Source: an uncultured Actinomyces sp.
GTDB lineage: Bacteria; Actinomycetota; Actinomycetes; Actinomycetales; Actinomycetaceae
Direction: 5' to 3'
Assembly (NCBI GenBank): GCA_915063485.1
Contig: CAJZDJ010000056.1
Location: 1 to 13,247 of the forward strand
DNA: 13,247 nt
The first letter of the stretch is position 1, and each line of letters starts with the position of its first letter. Both the position numbers and the translations under genes were made by a program. Shown piece after piece: positions 1 to 8,713 of this stretch. The notes under the pieces are model-generated. The model was given only the letters and a program-made list of their open reading frames with translations, had not been told where the DNA came from and searched no databases.

Positions 1-2569
1 TCTGGGCGGCGCACCAGTGCGAGGCTAAAGTAAGCACCCCGGCACCCACCTGATTAGGGGCCTGCTGGCAGCGTTTAAGGCCGGCTTGATCAGCCAGGGC
101 GTCAGAGCAAACTCCCAGGTACAGGCGCTGGGAAATATTGGCGCACCAACGCATTGGGGCATTAGCTAAATCCCCAGCTAAAGCTAGGGCAAACAGGCCT
201 CGACGTGAAGCATTAACCAGTTTTTCTAGCACGTCGCGGCCTTCACCCAGTCCCAAGACAGTGTCTATTGTCTCGCCCACGCAGTCCAGATCATCAATTA
301 GTAGCAGTTGGCCACGTAGTTTTCCCTCCAAAGCTAACTGGGTTAGGCGCAAAACTTCGCAAGGATGAAAGGTGTCTAGTTGCGAGCCGGCCAAGGCTGC
401 ATTTGGCAAGGCCAGCTGGTTTAAATCAGCGCCTATCATATGGGTAACCAGACCAGCCTGGGCGGCGCTGCTAGCCAGTTGCCGCAGCGCAGCGGTGCGC
501 CCCGAAGCGCTGGTACCAAAAATTCCTAGCGGCGTGGCGCTGTCCCAGTTAAAAGCCCCATAGGCTAGCTGCTCAGGCAGGTCACATAGGGCCAAGGCCA
601 AATTTTGGCGGGTACTAACCAGGGTGGTAGCTAGCCCTTTAGCGGGTGCCGGGGCACCGTGGGCAGTCAGTAACTGTCGGGCCTGGTTAAAGCTCAGATT
701 AGCTGGGGGCGGCGCTAGCCAGGGTGACTGACAAGGTGGCAGGGCCTGGGCGGCTTTAACGCAAGCATCAATCCACACCGCACTTTCCTGAGCAGTGCCG
801 GCATAGGGGCAGCGAAAATGTCCGCGCTGGGTGCTTAGACATAAAAACCCCGGTGCGTGCGGCAAATCTGGCAGGTCACCGTGGCCCAGCAGCGGGGCGC
901 CTTCGCTGGCGTCAAGCATCCGCAGGCACACTCGTAGCGCCGCATTGGCGGTAATTGAGGTGCTCAGCGCCCCATGGGGGTGCTGGGTGGCCAAAATCAG
1001 GTGCATCCCTAAACTGCGTCCCTGCGCGGCCAGGCGCAGCAGATGCTCAAGTAGCTCTTCTTGGCTGGCCGCCAGAGTGGCGAACTCATCCACCACTACC
1101 AGCATCCGGGCTAGCGGCGCCAAGCTGGGCTGGTGATGGCGTAGCTGCTCATATTCGGTTATGTCTTTACAGTTGCTTTCGCGCAAAATTTGTTCACGAC
1201 GGCGCAGTTGGGCACTGATGGCCTCAATGGCTCGGGCGGTAGCGGCAGGCTCTAAATCAGTTAGTAGATCGACGCAGTGCGGCAGGCGCTTTAGTGGTCC
1301 CAGGCAGGTGCCGCCCTTGTAGTCAACCAAAATCAGTTGCAAAGCTGAGGGGGAATGGGCCCAAGCTAACTGCAATAGCCAACTGGTCAATAGCTCTGAT
1401 TTACCAGCCCCGGTAGTGCCCACCACCAGGGCGTGGGGCCCGTCAGCCACCAAATCCACCCAAGCTTGGCCACAGTCACCCACCCCTAAACAGGCGCGCA
1501 GCTGGGCGGGGCTTTTGGTAGAAGCGCTGGGATCAGCCTGGGTAAACTTGGCGGCTGCTTTAGGTTCTTGAAGCTGGCTGGCAAAAGTAGGGCCAGCTTC
1601 TAAATCCAAAAGTGAAGCCAATGCAATACAAGCTGGGCCTTGGCGCTCTTGCGTGGCCTGCAAAGTGGCGGGAGTAAAAATCTGGCGCCACCACGAATCA
1701 GAAATTTCAGCTACGCGCCTAGGCGCGCGAATACAGCGGGTAGCTGGCTTGGTGGTGGCCCACATCAACCAAGCCTGGTTTTGGCCCTCGTTCCAAACCA
1801 GGTGGGCTCCGCCGCTAACCGGTTGCACCTGGGCCTGGGCTGTGGCTAGCAGCTGCGCACACAGCCAGCGCCCGGTTGTCTGGGCGTTAGGGCCGGTAAT
1901 GGTAATGCGCTCATCGGGACGAATTCGGGTGGCATGAAAGCGGCGGATGCCCGGCCAGGCCCGCAAATAGTTTTTCGTATTGGGTTTATGCTCGCCAACC
2001 ATGGCGCAGGCCAGCGCCAAAGTAGCCGGATCAGGTAGACGCCCGGGGCTAGCGCCTCGACCAGAGGGATAGCTACGCAGCATCATTAGCCCCAACATGG
2101 GGGCGCTAATTAGCATCATTGACCAGCCCTGATCGGTTAGCAAAAACCCGGCCATGGCCACTAGCGGCAAAAGCACATACAAGCTTTGCAACAAAAACCC
2201 GCCAGCATGAGGCTGTGGTACCTGTAACTGGCGCGGCAAGCGCCGCAGCTGCAACACGGTAGTGCCAATACGAATCCGGGCGCGTGGATACCACACCAGG
2301 CGGCGGCGTCGTCGCCAAAAACAACCCCCACAGCGCAACCAAAGCCCATTAACAGAGCCCACATCACGCACCCGCAAAGCCCCACGCAGCTGACGCAGGC
2401 GCAAATGCTGCCAGGAAACAAACTGGTCATCAGGTAAATCAGCCCGGCCTAAAGCAGCGGCGCTCGCGGGCAGAACCATGCCGGCATGAGGGCCGTGCAC
2501 AACTGCTATGTGCAGCTCAGCGTCGGTGGCTGCACGCAGCGAATAAACATCATTAAGCGGCGTTGCCAT
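1..2569 (-). CDS. FHA-domain FtsK/SpoIIIE tandem ATPase, EssC/EccC-like (partial, C-terminus off window)
   Basis: At least 856 codons are open from the ATG at 2569 to base 1. In order: an FHA domain at about residues 18-110 with the canonical Gly41-Arg42, Ser52/His55 and Asp69-x2-Ser72-x-Asn74-Gly75 positions; two hydrophobic segments at about 125-144 and 149-164; then a first FtsK/SpoIIIE ATPase domain with Walker A GTTGAGKS (384-391, Lys390), a LVDYKGG motif, Walker B LVVVDEF (Asp494, Glu495) and an ATQHP sensor-like motif. A second ATPase-like domain has a P-loop GTSASGRT (685-692) with Arg691 in place of Lys, and a Walker-B-like LLLIDDLD (Asp759). FHA, two membrane segments and serial ATPase domains are the architecture of type VII secretion motors (EssC; EccC lacks FHA); only one FHA is visible here, whereas EssC usually has two. 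The inferred role is substrate export at the cytoplasmic membrane. An in-frame TGA directly upstream fixes the start. No WXG100 partner gene is visible. DNA-translocating FtsK is less likely because no long N-terminal membrane domain or gamma domain is seen. Confidence 0.88.
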   Translation of the reverse strand, partial: MATPLNDVYSLRAATDAELHIAVVHGPHAGMVLPASAAALGRADLPDDQFVSWQHLRLRQLRGALRVRDVGSVNGLWLRCGGCFWRRRRRLVWYPRARIRIGTTVLQLRRLPRQLQVPQPHAGGFLLQSLYVLLPLVAMAGFLLTDQGWSMMLISAPMLGLMMLRSYPSGRGASPGRLPDPATLALACAMVGEHKPNTKNYLRAWPGIRRFHATRIRPDERITITGPNAQTTGRWLCAQLLATAQAQVQPVSGGAHLVWNEGQNQAWLMWATTKPATRCIRAPRRVAEISDSWWRQIFTPATLQATQERQGPACIALASLLDLEAGPTFASQLQEPKAAAKFTQADPSASTKSPAQLRACLGVGDCGQAWVDLVADGPHALVVGTTGAGKSELLTSWLLQLAWAHSPSALQLILVDYKGGTCLGPLKRLPHCVDLLTDLEPAATARAIEAISAQLRRREQILRESNCKDITEYEQLRHHQPSLAPLARMLVVVDEFATLAASQEELLEHLLRLAAQGRSLGMHLILATQHPHGALSTSITANAALRVCLRMLDASEGAPLLGHGDLPDLPHAPGFLCLSTQRGHFRCPYAGTAQESAVWIDACVKAAQALPPCQSPWLAPPPANLSFNQARQLLTAHGAPAPAKGLATTLVSTRQNLALALCDLPEQLAYGAFNWDSATPLGIFGTSASGRTAALRQLASSAAQAGLVTHMIGADLNQLALPNAALAGSQLDTFHPCEVLRLTQLALEGKLRGQLLLIDDLDCVGETIDTVLGLGEGRDVLEKLVNASRRGLFALALAGDLANAPMRWCANISQRLYLGVCSDALADQAGLKRCQQAPNQVGAGVLTLASHWCAAQ

Positions 2570-2581
2570 ATTTCAAGCATA
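2570..2581 (-). promoter_or_regulatory. Candidate -10 element for leaderless transcript of the EssC-like gene
   Basis: On the minus strand TATGCT (2581-2576) fits the TANNNT -10 pattern and lies 6 nt before the ATG at 2569, so the first transcribed base would be at or next to the start codon. No Shine-Dalgarno-like purine tract precedes this ATG, and the codon just upstream in frame is a stop. Leaderless mRNAs are common in actinobacteria. No convincing -35 element is seen. Confidence 0.4.
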
Positions 2582-2597
2582 ACACAACATAATCAAA

Positions 2598-2603
2598 TAT
2601 GAT
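2598..2603 (+). promoter_or_regulatory. Candidate -10 element for ligA
   Basis: TATGAT in the AT-rich 86-bp divergent spacer matches 5 of 6 bases of the sigma-70 -10 consensus and would give a 5' UTR of roughly 45 nt before ligA. A convincing -35 hexamer at normal spacing is not seen, so this is a weak call. Confidence 0.35.
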
Positions 2604-2624
2604 CTAGTGCTGGGGAAAAATCGC

Positions 2625-4947
<2,323 letters not shown>

Positions 4948-5118
4948 ACGCTAGGGTATCGGCGTGGGCGTTAAAAGGCTCGCCAGAGGCTCAAAGCGCC
5001 TGAGCCTGAAAGGGCGCGCCGTCGGCGGCTAAAGGGCGGCAGAGACCCAAAGGGGCTGCACCTGAAGGGGCGGGCGTCGTCGTGCCCGCCTGAAGCAACC
5101 AAAGGCGACATAACAAAA
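4948..5118. repeat. GC-rich spacer with degenerate direct repeat and hairpins
   Basis: No gene is seen between ligA and the terminator of the convergent gene. Two similar segments 56 bp apart, 5005-5027 and 5061-5082, share the pattern CCTGAA-RGGGCG-SGC-GTCG-CG. Between and around them are further variants of CTRAAGGGCG (for example 5029-5038). A 6-bp inverted repeat AGGCTC/GAGCCT (4987-4992 with 5002-5007) lies upstream. The segment reads as decayed tandem duplication; I do not recognise a named repeat family. Confidence 0.4.
5069..5090 (+). terminator. ligA: Perfect 7-bp GC hairpin, possible U-less terminator of ligA
   Basis: GGCGGGC (5069-5075) pairs perfectly with GCCCGCC (5084-5090) around an 8-nt loop, 121 bp after the ligA stop. 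No T-tract follows on the plus strand. Actinobacteria do use GC hairpins without U-tracts, so a ligA terminator is possible; a chance hairpin within the repeat is the alternative. Confidence 0.3.
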
Positions 5119-5147
5119 ATGGGGCCGGGCTTAAAACCCGACCCCAT
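5119..5147 (-). terminator. Rho-independent terminator of the L,D-transpeptidase gene
   Basis: Arms 5119-5129 and 5137-5147 form an 11-position stem (4 G-C pairs, one C/A mismatch, 4 more G-C pairs, and closing A-T pairs) with a 7-nt loop. Read on the minus strand, the stem is followed directly by TTTTTGTTAT, a proper U-tract. It lies 16 bp downstream of the transpeptidase stop codon. The plus-strand side lacks a T-run, so it mainly serves the minus-strand gene. Confidence 0.85.
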
Positions 5148-5163
5148 TAGTGTGCTTAGCGCT

Positions 5164-6633
5164 TTAGTAGTGCGAAACTACCGTGGTGCCCACGGGGGCC
5201 CAGTCGTAAATCCACTTGGCTTCAGAAACTGGCATGTTAACGCAGCCGTGCGAGCCGCCCTCGCCAGACCAGCCGAAGGAGTTACGCCAAGGCGCACCGT
5301 GTAGGGCGTAAGAACCGGTGAAGTAGGTGACCCAAGGCACATCCTTGGAGCAGTAATCCCAACCGGCAGTACAACCCATATCCTGGGCAGCGTACTTGAG
5401 GTAGACGTGGTAGGTGCCGGTTACGGTTTCAGTTCCCGGAGCACCCGGAACCATACCCACCGGGCCATGCACCACCGTGGCACCCTCATAGGCGGTCACT
5501 GTGGCGTTAGACAGGTTAACGTCAATCCACTTCTCGCCCTCAGCTGCTGGGTAAGCCAGCTTTTCTGCGCCGTTGGCGATAGTGCGCTCTTTCCACTCTG
5601 CCTTAGTGGTTTTGTACTCGAACTTACCGGCATAAACCTTGCCGCTGTTAAGCGAAGTCAGTAGCTGCTCAGAGACAGTAGAAGCGTTCTGGACGTCTTT
5701 ACCGTCCTTAGCCTCAACCACCACCGTGGCCACCTTACCGTCAGAGTAAACGTTACGTTCACCCTCAACCAGGGTCACCTGCGCGGCCGAAGCCTGCTTG
5801 TTAACCCACTTGGTTACTGCTTCCTTATCGACGGTTACGGCCAGATTCTTGCCATCCGTGCTGGGGCCAACCTTGATCCAGGCAGCCTTAGTTTCAGTGT
5901 CAGCGGTGTAGGTGTCGCCGTCAGGGTCAGTAATGGTCACATCGTTTTTAACGATGGTGTTGGCCTTATCGGCGGCAGCCTTAGCTTTGGTGTAGGTAAT
6001 GGTGGGGGCCGTGTTCACATAAGCCACCTTCACCGAGGTAGAGCTAAGCTGCGCGGCGGCGCTGGTGGCGGCCTGCTCAATCTCCTTAGGAGACAGGCTC
6101 TGGCCATCCTTACCGGAGACAACCTCAAAGGTGGTTTCTTCCTCGTTAAAGGTCACCGAAGCATTGACCGGGGCGTTAGAGCCGGGCGGCAAAATCTTGG
6201 CGATGTACTCGTCAATCTTGATTGAAGAGCTGGTGGAAACCACGCTTACTGAATTATTAGAGGTAAACGGCGCCGTGAAACGGTTCATGATTGAAGCGTT
6301 AGGTGACAGAGCAGCCTTAGCAGTAGCGGCGGCGTCGACCTTAACCCCCAGCTCGCTGAGGCTAGCCTGGCGGTTAACCGCGCCGGAGATAGACACCTTG
6401 GCGGCGCTTGCTTTAGAGGACACCAACTTGGCGATTTCGCTCTGAGTCATGCCCGATACATCCTGGCCGGCCACACTCGTGCCGGGGAGGGCATGGTCCG
6501 AATAATGCACGGCCCAAGCGCCAGCGCCACCGCCCACAGCTAGGAGGGCTGCGGCGCCCACCAGCCAGGGCCAGCGCCGCCGTTTTTCAACGTTCGCGCT
6601 TACCTTCTGTGAACGGTTGAAGAGTTTTATCAC
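5164..6633 (-). CDS. Signal-anchored L,D-transpeptidase (YkuD domain) with peptidoglycan-binding-type N-terminal region
   Basis: The enzyme is expected to form 3-3 (L,D) cross-links in peptidoglycan, or to attach ligands to it, outside the membrane. The C-terminal YkuD domain carries the motif His445-Gly...Ser-His-Gly-Cys464-Val-Asn (GTG numbering), which holds the catalytic His and Cys. The N-terminus has a KRRRWPW basic stretch followed by a hydrophobic segment (about 23-43), giving a type II signal anchor. The region after it begins with PGTSVAGQDVSGMT, the start of a PF12229-like peptidoglycan-binding domain, and the long middle is Ser/Thr/Ala/Val-rich. Two extra cysteines sit in MGCTAGWDYCSKD, just before the active site. 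I prefer the GTG start at 6633 (489 residues) because GGAAG (6647-6643) lies 9 nt upstream. A TTG at 6642 is in frame but directly abuts that tract. It is a single-gene unit, divergent from gatCAB. Confidence 0.93.
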   Translation of the reverse strand: MIKLFNRSQKVSANVEKRRRWPWLVGAAALLAVGGGAGAWAVHYSDHALPGTSVAGQDVSGMTQSEIAKLVSSKASAAKVSISGAVNRQASLSELGVKVDAAATAKAALSPNASIMNRFTAPFTSNNSVSVVSTSSSIKIDEYIAKILPPGSNAPVNASVTFNEEETTFEVVSGKDGQSLSPKEIEQAATSAAAQLSSTSVKVAYVNTAPTITYTKAKAAADKANTIVKNDVTITDPDGDTYTADTETKAAWIKVGPSTDGKNLAVTVDKEAVTKWVNKQASAAQVTLVEGERNVYSDGKVATVVVEAKDGKDVQNASTVSEQLLTSLNSGKVYAGKFEYKTTKAEWKERTIANGAEKLAYPAAEGEKWIDVNLSNATVTAYEGATVVHGPVGMVPGAPGTETVTGTYHVYLKYAAQDMGCTAGWDYCSKDVPWVTYFTGSYALHGAPWRNSFGWSGEGGSHGCVNMPVSEAKWIYDWAPVGTTVVSHY

Positions 6634-6642
6634 TACCGTCAA

Positions 6643-6647
6643 CTTCC
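6643..6647 (-). promoter_or_regulatory. Shine-Dalgarno GGAAG that favours the GTG start of the transpeptidase
   Basis: On the minus strand GGAAG is followed by 9 nt and then GTG at 6633-6631. The alternative TTG at 6642-6640 has zero spacing from this tract and is therefore a poor start. Confidence 0.55.
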
Positions 6648-6654
6648 GTGAGAT

Positions 6655-6683
6655 TTACACCTAGATATTTGGGGAAGGTGTAA
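6655..6683 (-). promoter_or_regulatory. Perfect 8-bp inverted repeat in the transpeptidase 5' UTR
   Basis: TTACACCT (6655-6662) and AGGTGTAA (6676-6683) are exact reverse complements with a 13-nt spacer. If transcription starts near 6681, as the promoter call suggests, the mRNA would begin with this stem, followed by an 8-nt gap (6654-6647) leading into the Shine-Dalgarno. A 5'-terminal stabilising hairpin, a translational control structure, or a protein-binding DNA palindrome are all possible. Confidence 0.45.
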
Positions 6684-6687
6684 GGGG

Positions 6688-6716
6688 AGTAAACTAGCTA
6701 ATAGTTTACGGATCAA
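6688..6716 (-). promoter_or_regulatory. Candidate sigma-70-type promoter of the transpeptidase gene
   Basis: On the minus strand TTGATC (6716-6711) and TTTACT (6693-6688) are separated by exactly 17 nt, matching 4 of 6 consensus bases at each element. The start would fall near 6681. The spacer and -10 element are covered by a perfect palindrome, which fits a regulated promoter. Confidence 0.45.
6689..6709. promoter_or_regulatory. 21-bp palindrome, candidate operator
   Basis: GTAAACTA (6689-6696) and TAGTTTAC (6702-6709) are perfect reverse complements around GCTAA. The palindrome overlaps the -10 and most of the spacer of the transpeptidase promoter, the typical place for a repressor site. 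I do not recognise it as a named regulator's consensus. Confidence 0.5.
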
Positions 6717-6748
6717 CTTTATTTTAGTTTAGGTCCGGTGCACTTGTC

Positions 6749-6800
6749 GCCTGTCTGTGGCAGTCGTGCTGCTTACATGTTATGCGCCAAGCAGGCAGGC
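6749..6800. other. Long-range imperfect inverted repeat in the divergent region
   Basis: GCCTGTCTG (6749-6757) can pair with CAGGCAGGC (6792-6800) with one G-U wobble, enclosing a smaller GCAG/CTGC stem (6760-6763 with 6769-6772). TTTT follows at 6809-6812, so on the plus strand it could act as an attenuator or structured RNA upstream of gatC. No known riboswitch or small RNA is recognised, and no supported gene lies in this stretch. Confidence 0.25.
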
Positions 6801-6883
6801 TGGGATAGTTTTAAGGACACAACTCGCTAACGGCGCAGACACTTTTGTTAAGGCCAAGTAACCAATGGCGCCCTGGCGGGGTT

Positions 6884-6889
6884 TAAACT
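6884..6889 (+). promoter_or_regulatory. gatC: Candidate -10 element for leaderless gatC
   Basis: TAAACT fits TANNNT and ends 7 nt before the gatC ATG at 6897, which places the transcription start at the start codon. Only a weak GAGA precedes the ATG, and the nearest G-rich tract is 15 nt away, so a leaderless gatCAB transcript is plausible. No clear -35 is seen. Confidence 0.4.
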
Positions 6890-6896
6890 TGAGACC

Positions 6897-7196
6897 ATGT
6901 CGACAATTTCTACCGCCGAAGTTGCGCGTGTAGCCGCATTGGCTCGCGTTGCACTAACAGACGCCGAGGTTGAGCGCCTAGCTAAAGAGCTCGACGCCGT
7001 AGCCTCCTCATTTGCTCGCGTTAACTCTGTGGTTTCCGCAGAAATCCCCGCCACCAGCCACCCGGTGCCGCTAACTAACGTGATGCGTGAAGATGTACCG
7101 GGCCCCACCTTGGATGTAGAAGAGCTTCTAGCCGGCGCCCCCGCCAGCGAAGACTCCATGTTCCTAGTACCCCAGATTTTGGGTGATGAGGAGTGA
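6897..7196 (+). CDS. gatC: Aspartyl/glutamyl-tRNA amidotransferase subunit C
   Basis: GatC is the small subunit that wraps around GatA and stabilises the GatCAB heterotrimer, which amidates mischarged Glu-tRNA(Gln) and/or Asp-tRNA(Asn). The 99-residue product has the family length and pattern: an N-terminal [20 protein letters not shown] helix, a central extended segment with [16 protein letters not shown], and a C-terminal LVPQIL motif. It is the first gene of gatC-gatA-gatB. Its TGA stop (7194-7196) lies within the Shine-Dalgarno/start region of gatA, so the two are translationally coupled. Confidence 0.96.
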   Translation: MSTISTAEVARVAALARVALTDAEVERLAKELDAVASSFARVNSVVSAEIPATSHPVPLTNVMREDVPGPTLDVEELLAGAPASEDSMFLVPQILGDEE

Positions 7197-7198
7197 GC

Positions 7199-8704
7199 GT
7201 GAACAGCGAACTTACCCGTCTAAGCGCAGCCGAGCAGGCCGCCAAACTAGCCGCCGGAGAATTTAGCTCCCGCGAACTAACCCAGGCCCACCTAGAGCGC
7301 ATTGATGCCCTAGAGCCTGCCGTGGGTGCCTACCTAAACGTAGACTACGACGGCGCCCTGGCCGCCGCTGACGCCGTCGACACTGCCCGCAAGGAAGGCG
7401 CCGCGCTACCTGAGCTGGCCGGTGTGCCCGTAGCTGTTAAAGACCTGTGCTGCACTCGCGGCCAGGTGACCACTGCTGCCTCCAAGATCCTTCAAGGCTG
7501 GGTGCCTCCCTATGACGCTACTTTGGTGGCTAACATTCGCGCCAACCAGATGCCGATTTTGGGTAAGACCAACCTGGACGAATTCGCCATGGGTGGTTCC
7601 ACTGAGCACTCGGCTTTCCACCGCACCGCCAATCCCTGGGATTTAGAGCGTATCCCTGGTGGTTCTTCAGGTGGCTCGGCTGCCGCCTTGGCCGCCTATG
7701 AGGCCCCGCTAGCGGTAGGTACCGACACTGGTGGTTCGATCCGCCAGCCCGCCGCCGTCACCGGCACTGTGGGGGTTAAGCCCACCTACGGCACGGTTTC
7801 ACGTTTCGGTGTAATTGCTATGGCTTCCTCGCTGGACACCCCCGGCCCTATGGCCCGCAACGTGCTTGACACTGCGCTGCTGCACGACGTGATGGCCTCC
7901 TATGACCCGCTGGACTCCACTTCACTGTCTGACGCCCCCCGAGGCATGGCCGACGTGGTGCGCGCCGCCCAGGCCGGCATGGACTTAAAGGGTCTGCGCG
8001 TGGGTGTAATTTCTCAGCTCGACGGCGGCGAAGGCTACCAGGAAGGGGTAGTGGACTCCTTCCACCAGGCCCTAACCCTGCTGGAGAATGCCGGCGCCAC
8101 CATTAAGACCGTAGACCTGCCCCACCTGGAATACGCCCTAGACGCCTACTACCTGATCATGCCCGCCGAGGTTTCCTCTAACCTGGCGCGCTACGACGGT
8201 ATGCGTTACGGCCTGCGTGTTGAGCCCAAGGAAGGCCCGGTCACCGCTGAGCGTGTTATGGCTGCTACCCGTGGCGCCGGTTTTGGTGACGAGGCTAAGC
8301 GCCGCATCATTTTGGGCACCCACGTGCTCAGTGCCGGTTACTACGACGCCTACTACGGCAGCGCCCTGAAGGTGCGCACCCTGGTACAGCGCGACTTTGA
8401 CGCAGCCTTTGCCGACGTCGACATTTTGGTCAGCCCCACCAGTCCGATCACCGCTTACCGTTTCGGTGAGAAGGACGACCCGCTGACCATGTACAAGCTG
8501 GATGTAACCACCATTCCGGCTAACCTGGCGGGTATCCCTGGCATGAGCCTGCCTAGCGGTCTTAGCGAAGGCTTGCCGGTGGGCTTCCAGATCCTGGCCC
8601 CGCAACGTAAGGATGACCGTCTCTACCGCGTGGGTGCGGTGCTAGAGGCGCTGGTAAACGAACGTGTTGGTGGCGCGCTGCTAGAGCGTGCCCCCCAGCT
8701 ATAA
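7199..8704 (+). CDS. gatA: Glutamyl/aspartyl-tRNA amidotransferase subunit A (amidase)
   Basis: GatA hydrolyses glutamine to supply ammonia to GatB for transamidation of misacylated tRNA. It belongs to the amidase-signature family. The Ser-cisSer-Lys triad is visible in PVAVKDLC (Lys81), GGSSGGSA (cis-Ser156) and [10 protein letters not shown] (nucleophile Ser180), numbered from the GTG at 7199. The length of 501 residues is slightly above the usual 485-495. Start choice: GAGGAG (7188-7193) lies 5 nt before GTG 7199, whereas the in-frame GTG at 7193 overlaps the gatC stop and has no spacing from the ribosome site; the longer version would have 503 residues. The downstream gatB follows after 9 nt, confirming the operon. 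Confidence 0.97.
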   Translation: MNSELTRLSAAEQAAKLAAGEFSSRELTQAHLERIDALEPAVGAYLNVDYDGALAAADAVDTARKEGAALPELAGVPVAVKDLCCTRGQVTTAASKILQGWVPPYDATLVANIRANQMPILGKTNLDEFAMGGSTEHSAFHRTANPWDLERIPGGSSGGSAAALAAYEAPLAVGTDTGGSIRQPAAVTGTVGVKPTYGTVSRFGVIAMASSLDTPGPMARNVLDTALLHDVMASYDPLDSTSLSDAPRGMADVVRAAQAGMDLKGLRVGVISQLDGGEGYQEGVVDSFHQALTLLENAGATIKTVDLPHLEYALDAYYLIMPAEVSSNLARYDGMRYGLRVEPKEGPVTAERVMAATRGAGFGDEAKRRIILGTHVLSAGYYDAYYGSALKVRTLVQRDFDAAFADVDILVSPTSPITAYRFGEKDDPLTMYKLDVTTIPANLAGIPGMSLPSGLSEGLPVGFQILAPQRKDDRLYRVGAVLEALVNERVGGALLERAPQL

Positions 8705-8713
8705 GGAAGTGCG

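Noticed and set aside
138..1937. Several plus-strand open frames of 60-100 codons in the left part
   Set aside because: They are antisense to the continuous minus-strand FHA-ATPase frame, which carries all the recognisable motifs; none has a ribosome site or recognisable product.
2106..2430. Minus-strand frames of 78 and 89 codons within the start of the EssC-like gene
   Set aside because: They are out-of-frame shadows of the FHA and membrane region of the main gene.
6777..6830. 17-codon frame between the transpeptidase and gatC
   Set aside because: No ribosome site, overlaps the inverted-repeat structure, and nothing recognisable in the peptide.
8138..8605. 155-codon frame antisense to gatA
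   Set aside because: Shadow of a strongly conserved amidase gene; codon-bias artefact of GC-rich DNA.
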